Shown piece after piece: positions 30,252-40,063 of a DNA stretch of 64,000 nucleotides. Position numbers and translations under genes: made by a program. The stretch is from Clostridium lacusfryxellense (GTDB lineage Bacteria; Bacillota; Clostridia; Clostridiales; Clostridiaceae). Each line of letters starts with the position of its first letter. Position 1 is the stretch's first letter. The DNA is taken from positions 98,910 through 162,909 of the forward strand of contig NZ_JAHLEB010000004.1 in assembly GCF_018861735.1 (NCBI RefSeq), read 5' to 3'. Below the pieces are notes generated by a model. The model was not told where the DNA came from. It saw nothing but the letters and a program-made list of their open reading frames with translations, and made no database searches.

Positions 30252-31442
30252 ATGAAGATATTAGTTCAAAAATTCGGAGGTACATCTGTTTCCACCGAGG
30301 ATAAAAGGAAACTTGTAGCAAGTAAGGTATTAAGTGCAAAAGCCCTAGGGTATTCCCCAGTGATTGTAGTATCTGCAATGGGAAGAAAGGGCGAACCTTA
30401 TGCTACGGATACGCTTTTGTCATTGATTGATGAGAGTTTAAAAGTTGCAAGTCCATTAGCGGTAGATTTGCTAATGAGTTGTGGTGAAACAATAAGCACT
30501 GTGGTAATGTGCAATGAATTAAATAGATTTAAAATTAATGCAGTTCCATTAACTGGCGGACAAGCAGGTATAATTACAGATTCTAATTATTCAAATGCTG
30601 CAATACTAGATGTAGACACGAAGAAGATATTAGATATTCTAAAAGCTGGAAAAACTCCTGTAATAGCAGGATTTCAGGGGATGGATGATAAAGGCTATGT
30701 TACGACTATTGGGAGAGGTGGAAGTGATGTCACTGCTGCAGTTCTGGGAGCCAAACTTAACGCTTGTGAGACCCAAATATACACTGATGTAGATGGAATC
30801 ATGACAGCGGATCCTAGAATAGTTTCTGAAGCAACCTTAATAGAAAAAATAAGTTACGATGAAATCTTTCAATTTGCAGATCAAGGGGCAAAGGTTATAC
30901 ACCCAAGGGCTGTTGAAATATCTAGAAAATATAATATACCACTGGTAATAAAAAATACTATGAGTGAATGCGTCGGAACAGTAATTAGTAATATGGGGAG
31001 TGAAACCACCGAAAATATAATTACTGGAATTACGCATATGAATAATAGAGTTCAAATAAAAATTAATAAAAATTCAGGTTCTAGTTATGATGACATTTTT
31101 GATATTTTAGCGCAAAATCTTATAAGTATAGATTTAATAAATATTTTCCCAAAGGAAAAAATATTCACTATTGATAAAAAAGACTTTAATAAGTTTGCTG
31201 ATTTATTGAAAGAGCTTAATATGACTTATTGCTTTATGAAGGATTGCAGTAAACTTTCAATCATAGGTTCAAAAATGCAAGGGATACCTGGTGTTATGGC
31301 TAAAATACTTAAAGCCTTAACTAGAGAAAATATTGAAGTTCTTCAAACGGCTGATTCACATATGACTATATGGTGTCTTGTAGAAACGGGATATGTTGAA
31401 AAAGCTATTAATGCTCTTCATAGGGAATTTAAATTAGGATAA
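30252..31442 (+). CDS. dapG: Aspartate kinase (DapG-like, diaminopimelate-sensitive type)
   Basis: First step of lysine, methionine and threonine synthesis and of diaminopimelate for the cell wall and dipicolinate for spores. N-terminal kinase domain: VQKFGGTSVSTEDKRK, MSCGETIS, GFQGMDDKGYVTTIGRGGSD. C-terminal tandem ACT domains (about residues 260-396). Length 396 aa fits the monofunctional lysine-branch enzymes. Synteny with ymxH and tepA supports DapG over LysC, but feedback specificity cannot be read from sequence. Confidence 0.92.
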   Translation: MKILVQKFGGTSVSTEDKRKLVASKVLSAKALGYSPVIVVSAMGRKGEPYATDTLLSLIDESLKVASPLAVDLLMSCGETISTVVMCNELNRFKINAVPLTGGQAGIITDSNYSNAAILDVDTKKILDILKAGKTPVIAGFQGMDDKGYVTTIGRGGSDVTAAVLGAKLNACETQIYTDVDGIMTADPRIVSEATLIEKISYDEIFQFADQGAKVIHPRAVEISRKYNIPLVIKNTMSECVGTVISNMGSETTENIITGITHMNNRVQIKINKNSGSSYDDIFDILAQNLISIDLINIFPKEKIFTIDKKDFNKFADLLKELNMTYCFMKDCSKLSIIGSKMQGIPGVMAKILKALTRENIEVLQTADSHMTIWCLVETGYVEKAINALHREFKLG

Positions 31443-31498
31443 AAAATGTATAGAGTTTCTCTTAATGCACAAAATAAAATGGATTAGGAGGAATGCAA

Positions 31499-32179
31499 AT
31501 GTTGAAAACTGAAAGTAACAAAAGTGGTTCGAATGAACAAGTAGAAAATATCAAAGAATTAGGAACAACTAATATTCCGACTCAAGATGATAAAATCCAG
31601 GTTTTACCTATTATAGGCCAAATAGAAGGACATATGACTTTATCGCCACAAACTAAAGCCACTAAATATGAACATGTTATCCCAGAACTTATTGCTATGG
31701 AGAGAGATGAAAAAGTAAAAGGCATTCTTATAGTTCTAAATACAGTAGGAGGGGACGTAGAAGCGGGCCTTGCTATAGCAGAGATGATTAGAAGCGTAAG
31801 TAAACCTACTGTATCACTAGTGGTCGGAGGAGGCCATTCAATAGGGATACCACTGGCAACGGCTGCTAAGTACTCATTCATTTCTCCATCTGCAACTATG
31901 ATAATTCATCCTATAAGGATGAATGGTTTAATAATTGGGGTGCCTCAAACTTTTGATTACTTTAACAAAATGCAAGAAAGAATAACTGAATTTATTATTA
32001 GAACTTCTAAAATTGATAAGGAAACGGTAAATAGATTAATGATTCAAACTGATGAGCTTCTAAATGATATGGGGACTATACTTATAGGAAAACAAGCAGT
32101 TGAAAATGGTTTAATAGATGAGGTCGGTGGCATTAGTGAAGCATTAACAAAGTTAAACGAAATGATAGATAAAGTATAA
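31499..32179 (+). CDS. tepA: TepA-type ClpP-like serine protease (translocation-enhancing protein)
   Basis: ClpP/crotonase-fold serine protease; the B. subtilis homologue TepA (YmfB) was linked to protein export and degrades spore proteins in some reports. Nucleophile Ser114 lies in GGGHSIGIPLA and the catalytic His137 in IIHPIRMNG; VLNTVGGDVEAGLAIAEMI precedes them. An AGGAGG sits 7 nt from ATG 31499 and only 1 nt from an in-frame ATG at 31493, so the later start is used (226 aa). The first 35 residues are polar and poorly conserved. Confidence 0.92.
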   Translation: MLKTESNKSGSNEQVENIKELGTTNIPTQDDKIQVLPIIGQIEGHMTLSPQTKATKYEHVIPELIAMERDEKVKGILIVLNTVGGDVEAGLAIAEMIRSVSKPTVSLVVGGGHSIGIPLATAAKYSFISPSATMIIHPIRMNGLIIGVPQTFDYFNKMQERITEFIIRTSKIDKETVNRLMIQTDELLNDMGTILIGKQAVENGLIDEVGGISEALTKLNEMIDKV

Positions 32180-32182
32180 AAG

Positions 32183-32226
32183 TAGATATAAATAGGTCGA
32201 TATGGCCTATTTATATCTATTTTTAA
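32183..32226 (+). terminator. Rho-independent terminator after tepA
   Basis: 16-bp stem (32183-32198 with 32204-32219, one G-T pair), GATAT loop, then TTTTTAA. It starts 3 bases after the tepA stop. Confidence 0.85.
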
Positions 32227-32392
32227 TGATTTGTTTTTCATAAAATAGAATTATGTAAAAATCACTTTTTATGAAATTAATTCAAAATTCATGTATAAAT
32301 CTCAGCACAGTTAGAGGAGATTTATAAAATTTGTAGAAATAATAAAGGTAGAACTAATAAATTATAGAACTAAGAAGGATAGAGGTGATACT

Positions 32393-34690
32393 TTGGCTAG
32401 GAAAAAAACTAAATCAAAAGTTATAAAGAATGTAAATGCTGATAGTGAGATTTTAGGTATTATATTAATTACAATAGGAATATTAATTTTATTAAGTATA
32501 TTCTCAACTGTCTTTTCGGGATCTGAGTCTATATCAGGCATGATTGGGAAGTTTATTAATAATATACTTTTTGCAATATTAGGGGTGGGCGCATATCTTT
32601 CGCCATTTCTGATAATATTTATTGGTGTCTGCAACATTACTAAAAAAGGTAAAATAAATTTTAGTAAAAAATTCTATGGAATAGTACTTTTTATAATTAA
32701 TACATTACTATTCATACAAATGCTAGTTTTAGATAAGTATTATTATAAAGGAAGTTTTTCTCTTGGAATAAATAAAATATATAATTCAAAAAGTATGCTG
32801 CATGGTGGAATTATTAGCTATTTTATTGATGTGCCGATGTATACACTGTTTGGTATAGTGGGAAGTTGTATAATTTTTATTGCTATTTATGTTATATGTA
32901 TGATTATAATATTGGACATATCAATACATGATACTTTCTTTTATTTAAAGGATAGATTTATGGTTAGAAAAATTTCTAAGGAAAACGATAGTAAGGAATT
33001 ATATATTGAAAATAATGATAAGCAAGAAGAATTAATAGTTAATAATGAAGATAAAAATAAATTCATTAAAAATATTAGTAATAAAATTAAGATAATAGAT
33101 TTTATAAAATCAAATGAACTAGCATCCGATGAGGATGAACCTGGTAAAGAAGAAAATATTAAAACAGGAACCACTCGAGGATCGAAGAATGGTCATATAG
33201 ATAATTCGATCAATCAGGAGTTAGAGAAAGAAATTCAATTAAATAGTGCAAGTTCAAATCAAAACTATAAATATGAATATCCGACGCTAGACTTATTAAA
33301 TGAAAATACTACCTCGCAAATGAACAAAAACGATAAAAAGGAATTGCTTAACAATGCAAATAAGCTACAAGAAACATTAAGTAGTTTCGGAGTTGAAGCA
33401 AAAGTTATTCAAGTTACAAAAGGACCTTCAGTTACAAGATTTGAGCTTCAACCAAATGCTGGTGTTAAGGTGAGTAAAATTGTTAACCTAGCAGATGATA
33501 TTGCGCTGAATTTAGCTTCTTCAGGGGTGAGAATTGAGGCGCCAATACCTGGTAAGGCAGCGGTAGGTATAGAAGTGCCTAACAAAGAACTAAGTGCCGT
33601 ATACCTAAGAGAAGTAATAGAGTCTAATGAATTTACAGCAACAAACAAAAATTTATCCTTTAGTCTCGGAAAAGACATAGGAGGTAATTGCGTTGTTTCA
33701 GATTTAACGAAGATGCCACATTTATTGGTTGCTGGAGCAACAGGGTCTGGTAAGAGTGTTTGTATAAACTCACTTATAATAAGTTTACTATATAAATATT
33801 CTCCAGAGGATGTCAAACTATTACTAATTGATCCTAAAGTTGTTGAATTAAATATTTATAATGGAATTCCGCATTTGTTGATACCGGTAGTTACTGACCC
33901 GAAAAAATCAGCAGGAGCCTTAAATTGGGCTGTAAATGAAATGGTAAGAAGATATAAAAGTTTTGCTGAAAATAATGTAAGAAGTATTGAAGGATATAAT
34001 GAATTAGTCAATAAAGGAATCGTTGAAAATAAATTACCTTGGATTGTAATTATTATTGACGAGCTTGCGGACCTAATGACGGTTTGTGCGAATGATGTAG
34101 AAGAGCATATTGGAAGACTCGCACAAATGGCAAGAGCGGCGGGAATGCATTTAGTAATAGCGACGCAAAGACCATCGGTTGATGTTATAACAGGTGTTAT
34201 AAAAGCTAATATACCTTCAAGAATATCTTTTGCAGTTTCTAGTCAAATAGATTCACGGACAATTTTAGATTCCGCTGGTGCAGAAAAGTTACTTGGTAAA
34301 GGGGACATGCTCTTTTATCCAGTAGGGGAACCTAAACCTATTAGAATACAAGGAGCATTTGTATCAGAAGAAGAAGTTGAGCGAGTTGTTAATTTTATAA
34401 AGGATCAGATGCAAGAAGTAAACTATGAAAAAGAAATTATAGATGAAATAGAAAGTAGCTCAGGTAATAAAAATGATGAAAATGATATTGATGAATTATT
34501 AAATGAAGCAATAAAAATAGTAATTGAAAATGGTCAAGCCTCCACTTCCTTATTGCAACGCAAGCTAAAAATAGGGTATAATAGAGCAGCAAGAATTATA
34601 GAACAAATGGAGGAACGTAGAATAATTTCAGGTAGAAATGGAAGCAAACCTAGAGAAATATTAGTAAGTGATAGTGATTTAAAGGGGTAA
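32393..34690 (+). CDS. ftsK: DNA translocase FtsK/SpoIIIE
   Basis: Septal ATP-driven DNA pump that clears chromosome from the division or sporulation septum. Four hydrophobic segments in residues 20-185 anchor it; an acidic, low-complexity linker (about 190-310) follows; the motor has Walker A GATGSGKS (residues 448-455), VIIIDELADLM (Walker B) and ATQRPSVDVITG; the C-terminal gamma winged helix (about 700-760) reads polar DNA motifs. Length 765 aa. TTG start with AGAGGTGAT upstream. Position after tepA matches SpoIIIE in Bacillus. Confidence 0.96.
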   Translation: MARKKTKSKVIKNVNADSEILGIILITIGILILLSIFSTVFSGSESISGMIGKFINNILFAILGVGAYLSPFLIIFIGVCNITKKGKINFSKKFYGIVLFIINTLLFIQMLVLDKYYYKGSFSLGINKIYNSKSMLHGGIISYFIDVPMYTLFGIVGSCIIFIAIYVICMIIILDISIHDTFFYLKDRFMVRKISKENDSKELYIENNDKQEELIVNNEDKNKFIKNISNKIKIIDFIKSNELASDEDEPGKEENIKTGTTRGSKNGHIDNSINQELEKEIQLNSASSNQNYKYEYPTLDLLNENTTSQMNKNDKKELLNNANKLQETLSSFGVEAKVIQVTKGPSVTRFELQPNAGVKVSKIVNLADDIALNLASSGVRIEAPIPGKAAVGIEVPNKELSAVYLREVIESNEFTATNKNLSFSLGKDIGGNCVVSDLTKMPHLLVAGATGSGKSVCINSLIISLLYKYSPEDVKLLLIDPKVVELNIYNGIPHLLIPVVTDPKKSAGALNWAVNEMVRRYKSFAENNVRSIEGYNELVNKGIVENKLPWIVIIIDELADLMTVCANDVEEHIGRLAQMARAAGMHLVIATQRPSVDVITGVIKANIPSRISFAVSSQIDSRTILDSAGAEKLLGKGDMLFYPVGEPKPIRIQGAFVSEEEVERVVNFIKDQMQEVNYEKEIIDEIESSSGNKNDENDIDELLNEAIKIVIENGQASTSLLQRKLKIGYNRAARIIEQMEERRIISGRNGSKPREILVSDSDLKG

Positions 34691-34877
34691 TTAAATTAAT
34701 TTTAAAGAAAAATTGTAAATACCCTTGTTTAATTTGTCAATCACATTTACAATAATTTATGTGTGCAAATGTAGGAAGAAAACAATTATTTACTATATCT
34801 TGCATTCAAATTCAAGTAATGAGGATAATAGACAATAAATGAGATTTACTTAGGATTACAAACAAGGAGGATGACTG

Positions 34878-36215
34878 GTGGAAAAATTAAAAGTTGGAGT
34901 TATAAATTTAGGTTGTGATAAAAATAGAATTGATAGTGAAATTGTAATAAGCAGTTTAAGTGAAAGATATAATATGACAAATGATCCTAAACTGGCAGAT
35001 ATAATTTTAGTTAATACTTGTGGATTCATAGAATCGTCAAAACAAGAATCCATAGATACTATTTTAGAGATGTCAGAATACAAAAAGAAATATAAGTGTA
35101 CAGTACTTATTGCAACAGGTTGTCTTACTCAGCGGTATGGCGCGGAACTGATTGAACTAATGCCGGAACTTGATATAATGCTCGGTGTTAATGATTATAA
35201 CAAGTTATTAAGTAGTATAGAGGATGTTCTTTTGAAAAATATTAAAGTGCAACATTTTAATTATAGTGATGATAATATTAATGAAGGACAAAGAGTATTA
35301 ACTACAGGAACATACTCTGCTTATATTAGAATTTCAGAAGGTTGTGATAATGCATGTACATATTGTGCTATACCTAATATTAGAGGGAAATATAGAAGTA
35401 GAAAGATGGAGAATATAGTACAAGAAGCTAAAGATCTAAGTGATCATGGCTGCAAGGAAATTATTTTAGTTGCTCAAGACACTACTAGGTATGGAATTGA
35501 TTTATATGGTAGAAAAACATTACATACGTTGATTAACAAAATATCTAAAATAAGTGGAATTGAATGGATTAGAATACTTTACTGCTATGCAGAGGAAATT
35601 ACAGACGAAATTATTAATGAAATATCTTTAAATGATAAAGTTTGCAAATACGTAGATATACCAATTCAACATATAAGCGACGATATTCTTAAATCGATGA
35701 AAAGAAAAGGTAGAAAGAAAATTATAACAGAAAATATACGTAAGATGAGGGAAAATATAAATGGCTTAATCCTCAGAACTACTTTAATTGTTGGGTTTCC
35801 AGGTGAGACAAATGAAGATTTTGAAGAATTAAAACAATTTATTAAAGAAATTAAATTTGATAAATTGGGAGTGTTTAAGTATTCGAAAGAAGATGGAACT
35901 TTAGCTGCACTTATGGAAGACCAGATTCCTGAAGAAGTAAAAGTAGAACGGGAAGAGGAATTAATGATTATGCAACAAAGTATATCAAAAGAATTAAATA
36001 ATATTAAAATAGGTAAGATTTATAATGTTTTAGTGGAAGATGTTGATGGTAAAAATTACTCTGGTAGAAATTGTGAAATGGCGCCAGAAGTCGATGGAAC
36101 TTTTTTCTTTGAATCTGATAAAGTCTATAATAAAGGGCAATTTGTTAAGGTACGGGTAACCAAAGCCTTAGAATATGATTTAATAGGAGTTGTGTGCAAT
36201 GAATCTTGCGAATAA
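34878..36215 (+). CDS. rimO: Ribosomal protein S12 methylthiotransferase RimO
   Basis: Radical SAM enzyme that adds a methylthio group to an aspartate of S12. N-terminal MTTase domain with Cys13 ([13 protein letters not shown]) and [14 protein letters not shown]; radical SAM cluster Cys156, Cys160, Cys163 ([14 protein letters not shown]); C-terminal TRAM domain. The LGCDKN signature separates RimO from MiaB, encoded at 54.6 kb. GTG start after AAGGAGGATG. The 3' end overlaps pgsA by 17 bp. Confidence 0.96.
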   Translation: MEKLKVGVINLGCDKNRIDSEIVISSLSERYNMTNDPKLADIILVNTCGFIESSKQESIDTILEMSEYKKKYKCTVLIATGCLTQRYGAELIELMPELDIMLGVNDYNKLLSSIEDVLLKNIKVQHFNYSDDNINEGQRVLTTGTYSAYIRISEGCDNACTYCAIPNIRGKYRSRKMENIVQEAKDLSDHGCKEIILVAQDTTRYGIDLYGRKTLHTLINKISKISGIEWIRILYCYAEEITDEIINEISLNDKVCKYVDIPIQHISDDILKSMKRKGRKKIITENIRKMRENINGLILRTTLIVGFPGETNEDFEELKQFIKEIKFDKLGVFKYSKEDGTLAALMEDQIPEEVKVEREEELMIMQQSISKELNNIKIGKIYNVLVEDVDGKNYSGRNCEMAPEVDGTFFFESDKVYNKGQFVKVRVTKALEYDLIGVVCNESCE

Positions 36216-36744
36216 ACTTACAATGTTAAGAATTTTTTTGGTGCCAATGTTTTTACTGTTTATTGCAGCTAAGGATATTCCATATGGAAGAGAACTTGCT
36301 ACAATCATTTTCATAGTAGCTTCTCTTACTGATAAATTGGATGGTTACATAGCTAGAAGTAGGAATCAAATAACTAATTTCGGTAAATTTATGGACCCTT
36401 TAGCTGATAAATTATTAGTAACTGCAGCACTTGTATCATTAGTGGAACTTCAGCTTGTGCATGCTTGGGTAGCTATGATTATAATTGCTAGAGAATTTGC
36501 AGTCACAGGACTTCGAACAATAGCTGCATCTGACGGAAAAGTAATTGCTGCTAGTAAGTGGGGAAAACTTAAAACAGTTATTCAAATAGTAGCTATAATT
36601 GCAGCATTGATTAATTTATCGTATGTAAATACAATGTTAACTACATTTGCTGATGTTTCTATGGGGGCGGCTGTAATTGTTACAATAATATCAGGTGTTG
36701 ACTATTTTGTTAAAAACAAAGGAACTATTAGAGTTGATAAGTGA
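36199..36744 (+). CDS. pgsA: CDP-diacylglycerol-glycerol-3-phosphate 3-phosphatidyltransferase
   Basis: Membrane enzyme committing CDP-diacylglycerol (from CdsA) to phosphatidylglycerol. The CDP-alcohol phosphatidyltransferase motif is complete: Asp45, Asp48-Gly49, Ala52-Arg53, Gly62, Asp66 and Asp70 in the segment starting [10 protein letters not shown]. About four to five membrane segments, 181 aa. A longer frame opens at TTG 36190, but AGGAG at 36184-36188 fits ATG 36199. rimO-pgsA-recA order is common in clostridia and bacilli. Confidence 0.96.
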   Translation: MNLANKLTMLRIFLVPMFLLFIAAKDIPYGRELATIIFIVASLTDKLDGYIARSRNQITNFGKFMDPLADKLLVTAALVSLVELQLVHAWVAMIIIAREFAVTGLRTIAASDGKVIAASKWGKLKTVIQIVAIIAALINLSYVNTMLTTFADVSMGAAVIVTIISGVDYFVKNKGTIRVDK

Positions 36745-36833
36745 TTAAATTCTTAAAGTTTGTTAATAATACAAATGAAAGGCCTATATTTTAAGGTCTT
36801 ATAAAAACATAATGGAAAAATTTATTTTATATG

Positions 36834-36862
36834 TTGACCATATAAAATAAATAGTGTATACT
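36834..36862 (+). promoter_or_regulatory. Sigma-A promoter of recA
   Basis: TTGACC (36834-36839), 17-nt spacer, TATACT (36857-36862). The LexA box begins 7 nt after the -10 box, over the transcription start, as expected for an SOS-repressed gene. Confidence 0.85.
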
Positions 36863-36869
36863 TATTTTA

Positions 36870-36881
36870 GAACAAACGTTC
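36870..36881. promoter_or_regulatory. LexA (SOS) operator of recA
   Basis: GAACAAACGTTC matches the Gram-positive SOS box core GAAC-N4-GTTC exactly and lies just downstream of the recA -10 box. LexA binding here would block recA until RecA filaments trigger LexA cleavage. Confidence 0.85.
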
Positions 36882-36917
36882 GTTAAATAAAGGATGGTGA
36901 ACCCGAAAGGGAATTTT

Positions 36918-37991
36918 ATGAATAATGAAAAAATAAAAGCATTAGAAGCAGCTATGGGTCAAATAGAGAAACAATTCGGTAAAGGTGCAGTAATGAAACT
37001 TGGAGAAAATAGTAAATTAAACGTAGAGGCTATATCTACTGGTTGTTTAAGTCTTGACATAGGCCTAGGCATAGGTGGTGTACCTAGAGGAAGGATAATT
37101 GAAATTTTTGGACCGGAATCTTCAGGTAAAACTACACTTGCTCTTCATATAGTTGCAGAAGCTCAAAAGAATGGTGGCTCAGCTGCGTTTATAGACGTAG
37201 AGAATGCACTAGATCCTGAGTATGCGAAAGCACTAGGAATAGATATAGAAAACCTAATAGTATCTCAACCAGACACCGGTGAACAAGCACTAGAGATTAC
37301 AGAAGCCCTAGTTAGATCTGGAGCTATAGATGTCATTGTAGTAGATTCAGTAGCAGCACTAGTTCCTAAGGCTGAAATAGAAGGCGAAATGGGAGACTCT
37401 CATATAGGTCTTCAAGCAAGACTTATGTCCCAAGCTTTAAGAAAACTTGCTGGTTCTATAAATAAATCTCAATGTGTTCTTGTGTTTATAAATCAATTAA
37501 GAGAAAAAGTAGGAGTAATGTTTGGTAGCCCAGAAGTAACCCCTGGTGGTCGTGCACTTAAATTTTATGCTTCTGTTAGAATGGATATTAGAAAAATAGA
37601 TACAATTAAACAAGGCGACGAATTTATGGGTAATAGAACAAGAATAAAAATAGTTAAAAACAAAGTATCACCTCCATTTAAGAAAACTGAATTTGATATT
37701 ATGTATGGTCACGGAATATCTCGTGAGGGTGATGTTCTAGATATGGGAGTTACAGAAGAAATTGTACAAAAGAGTGGAGCATGGTTCTCATATGGTGATA
37801 TAAGACTTGGACAGGGAAGAGAAAATTCAAAACAATATTTTAAAGAAAATCCTCTTGTTATGTTAGAGATAGAAAATAAAATTAGAGAAAAACATGATCT
37901 ACCATTATATAAAAATTTTGAAGTTAAAAAAGAATCTGCTAGTGAAAAAAAAGAATCATCAAAAAAAGAAGTTAATAAAAAGGAAGCATAA
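36918..37991 (+). CDS. recA: Recombinase RecA
   Basis: Strand-exchange recombinase and SOS co-protease. Walker A GPESSGKT at residues 65-72, [16 protein letters not shown], the L2 region [16 protein letters not shown], and a Lys/Glu/Ser-rich C-terminal tail. The frame is open from ATG 36894, but AAAGGGA lies 5 nt before ATG 36918, which gives [20 protein letters not shown] and 357 aa, close to family length. SOS-regulated promoter upstream, strong terminator downstream. Confidence 0.98.
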   Translation: MNNEKIKALEAAMGQIEKQFGKGAVMKLGENSKLNVEAISTGCLSLDIGLGIGGVPRGRIIEIFGPESSGKTTLALHIVAEAQKNGGSAAFIDVENALDPEYAKALGIDIENLIVSQPDTGEQALEITEALVRSGAIDVIVVDSVAALVPKAEIEGEMGDSHIGLQARLMSQALRKLAGSINKSQCVLVFINQLREKVGVMFGSPEVTPGGRALKFYASVRMDIRKIDTIKQGDEFMGNRTRIKIVKNKVSPPFKKTEFDIMYGHGISREGDVLDMGVTEEIVQKSGAWFSYGDIRLGQGRENSKQYFKENPLVMLEIENKIREKHDLPLYKNFEVKKESASEKKESSKKEVNKKEA

Positions 37992-38018
37992 AAGCAAGTT
38001 TTTACTTGCTTTTTTCTT
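37991..38018 (+). terminator. Rho-independent terminator after recA
   Basis: AAAGCAAGT / ACTTGCTTT, 9-bp stem with TTTT loop and a following T run. It starts at the last base of the recA stop codon. Confidence 0.9.
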
Positions 38019-38076
38019 TAATTAATAATTATTTGAAAATAGCACAAGTAAAATAACCAATTTGGATGTTATAATC

Positions 38077-38105
38077 TTGACATTAACTCAAAAATAATAT
38101 AAGAT
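38077..38105 (+). promoter_or_regulatory. Probable sigma-A promoter of rny
   Basis: Perfect TTGACA (38077-38082), 17-nt spacer, TAAGAT (38100-38105, 4 of 6); TATAAG at 38098 with 15-nt spacing is an alternative. The leader to rny would be about 115 nt. Confidence 0.55.
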
Positions 38106-38227
38106 AAATACAAATACTGGTTTAACATATTTTAATTGTTACGAATTGAATAAATATAGCACCTTTTCTATATTTCATATTTACTCTTAAATAGATTTGA
38201 AAATAGGCAAGGAGGTGTTGATAATCA

Positions 38228-39787
38228 ATGGGTATTATTAGTGGTTTAACAATGTTCATAGTAGTTTCTACTATTTTGATTGTTGTTTTTTTAGGTATTT
38301 TTGTTGGAATTTATACAAGAAAAAATAAATCTCAAGCCAATATTTCTATGGCAGAAAAAGAAGCTAAAAAAATTCTTGATGATAGTGTAAAAGAAGCTGA
38401 ATCAAGAAAAAAAGAAGCTATTTTAGAGGCTAAAGAAGAAGTTCACAGACTTAGAACTGATTTAGAAAAAGAATCAAGAGAAAGACGTAATGAAGTTCAA
38501 AGGTTAGAAAGAAGAAATATCCAAAGAGAAGAATCTTTAGATAAAAAAAGTGATGTGCTAGAGAGAAAAGAAGAAAATCTAAATAAAAAACAACAGCAAA
38601 TTGAAATGTTAGAAGCAAGCGTACAGGATTTATACACGAAACAAAGAGGCGAACTAGAAAGATTATCAGGACTCACAGCAGATGAGGCAAAACAAGTTCT
38701 GCTTGATGAAATTAAAAAAGAAATTAAGCACGATGCAGCAATTATGATTAAAGAAATTGAAACTAAAGCAAAAGAAGAAGCTGACAAAAAAGCAAGAGAG
38801 ATTATTACTTATGCTATTCAAAGATGTGCAGCTGATCATGTTGCGGAAACAACAGTTCATGTGGTTTCGCTTCCTAATGATGAGATGAAGGGAAGAATAA
38901 TTGGTAGAGAGGGTAGAAATATTCGAACGCTAGAAACACTTACAGGCGTAGATTTAATAATAGATGATACACCTGAAGCAGTAATTCTTTCAGCATTTGA
39001 CCCTATAAGACGCGAAGTTGCTAGAATAGCACTTGAAAAGTTAATAGTGGATGGAAGAATTCATCCTGCAAGAATTGAAGAAATGGTAGAAAAAGCTAAA
39101 AAGGAAGTAGATAGTGATATAAGAGAAGAAGGGGAACAAGCAACTTTTGAAACAGGGGTTCATGGACTTCACTCTGAGATTATTAGGTTACTAGGAAGAC
39201 TTAAATACAGAACTAGTTATGGTCAAAATGTATTGAAACATTCTATAGAAGTATCGTATTTAGCTGGACTTATGGCATCTGAGCTTGGAATTGATCCAAC
39301 ACTTGCTAAAAGATGTGGGTTACTTCATGATATAGGTAAAGCTGTAGATCATGAGGTTGAAGGACCACATGCACTTATAGGTTCAGAAATAGCTAAAAAA
39401 CACCATGAATCAGCTATTGTAGTAAACGCTATCGCAGCGCATCATGGTGACGTTGAGTTACAATCTCTTGAAGCAATACTAGTTCAAGCAGCAGATGCTA
39501 TATCAGCTGCAAGACCAGGTGCAAGAAGAGAAACTTTAGAAGCCTATATTAAGAGATTAGAAAAATTAGAAGAAATTGCAAACTCCTATGAAGGCGTTGA
39601 AAAGTCATATGCTATTCAAGCTGGAAGAGAAGTGCGAATTATGATTAAGCCTGATGTAATCGATGATGCAGGTGCTGTTGAAATGGCAAGAAATCTAGTT
39701 AAGAGAATTGAAAATGAACTAGAATATCCAGGTCAAATAAAAGTAAATGTTATTCGTGAAACTCGAGCTATTGATTATGCAAAATAA
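38228..39787 (+). CDS. rny: Ribonuclease Y
   Basis: Membrane-anchored endoribonuclease that initiates mRNA decay in Gram-positives. An N-terminal transmembrane helix (about residues 5-27) is followed by a long charged coiled coil (about 35-200), a KH domain ([17 protein letters not shown]) and an HD domain with [12 protein letters not shown] (His367, Asp368). Length 519 aa. AAGGAGG upstream of the ATG. It often follows recA in Firmicutes. Confidence 0.98.
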   Translation: MGIISGLTMFIVVSTILIVVFLGIFVGIYTRKNKSQANISMAEKEAKKILDDSVKEAESRKKEAILEAKEEVHRLRTDLEKESRERRNEVQRLERRNIQREESLDKKSDVLERKEENLNKKQQQIEMLEASVQDLYTKQRGELERLSGLTADEAKQVLLDEIKKEIKHDAAIMIKEIETKAKEEADKKAREIITYAIQRCAADHVAETTVHVVSLPNDEMKGRIIGREGRNIRTLETLTGVDLIIDDTPEAVILSAFDPIRREVARIALEKLIVDGRIHPARIEEMVEKAKKEVDSDIREEGEQATFETGVHGLHSEIIRLLGRLKYRTSYGQNVLKHSIEVSYLAGLMASELGIDPTLAKRCGLLHDIGKAVDHEVEGPHALIGSEIAKKHHESAIVVNAIAAHHGDVELQSLEAILVQAADAISAARPGARRETLEAYIKRLEKLEEIANSYEGVEKSYAIQAGREVRIMIKPDVIDDAGAVEMARNLVKRIENELEYPGQIKVNVIRETRAIDYAK

Positions 39788-39806
39788 TTAAATATAATAC
39801 TAAAAT

Positions 39807-39851
39807 ACCCCTTGAGATTAAAGGTATATTAAATCTCAAGGGGTGTTTTTT
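39807..39851 (+). terminator. Rho-independent terminator after rny
   Basis: 13-bp perfect stem ACCCCTTGAGATT / AATCTCAAGGGGT, 12-nt loop, tail GTTTTTTG. Confidence 0.92.
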
Positions 39852-40030
39852 GCCTGGGATTGTAATATAAATACTATTTAAATTCAATTTAATAACTAAA
39901 AATCGGTCAGTTTTATTTACATCACAAAAAAAAGATGATATATTAATTAAGTACGAATTATGTCGTAAATTTTTATTTAAGCTCAAATGATGAAATAAAT
40001 ATAAGATTACATTAAAATTAATATAAAAAT

Positions 40031-40049
40031 ATACCTATAATATAGGTAT
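40031..40049. promoter_or_regulatory. Palindrome with embedded -10 box before the aminotransferase gene
   Basis: ATACCTAT / ATAGGTAT (8 bp, 3-nt centre) contains TATAAT at 40036-40041 and ends 2 nt before the GGGGG ribosome binding site. It could be a repressor operator over a -10 box. No good -35 was found at standard spacing, so it may instead be an RNA hairpin in front of the start. Confidence 0.4.
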
Positions 40050-40063
40050 TGGGGGTTAGAAAA

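Noticed and set aside
36779..36800. Terminator after pgsA
   Set aside because: AAGGCCT/AGGTCTT can pair, but ATAAAAAC follows instead of a T run, so it was not listed.
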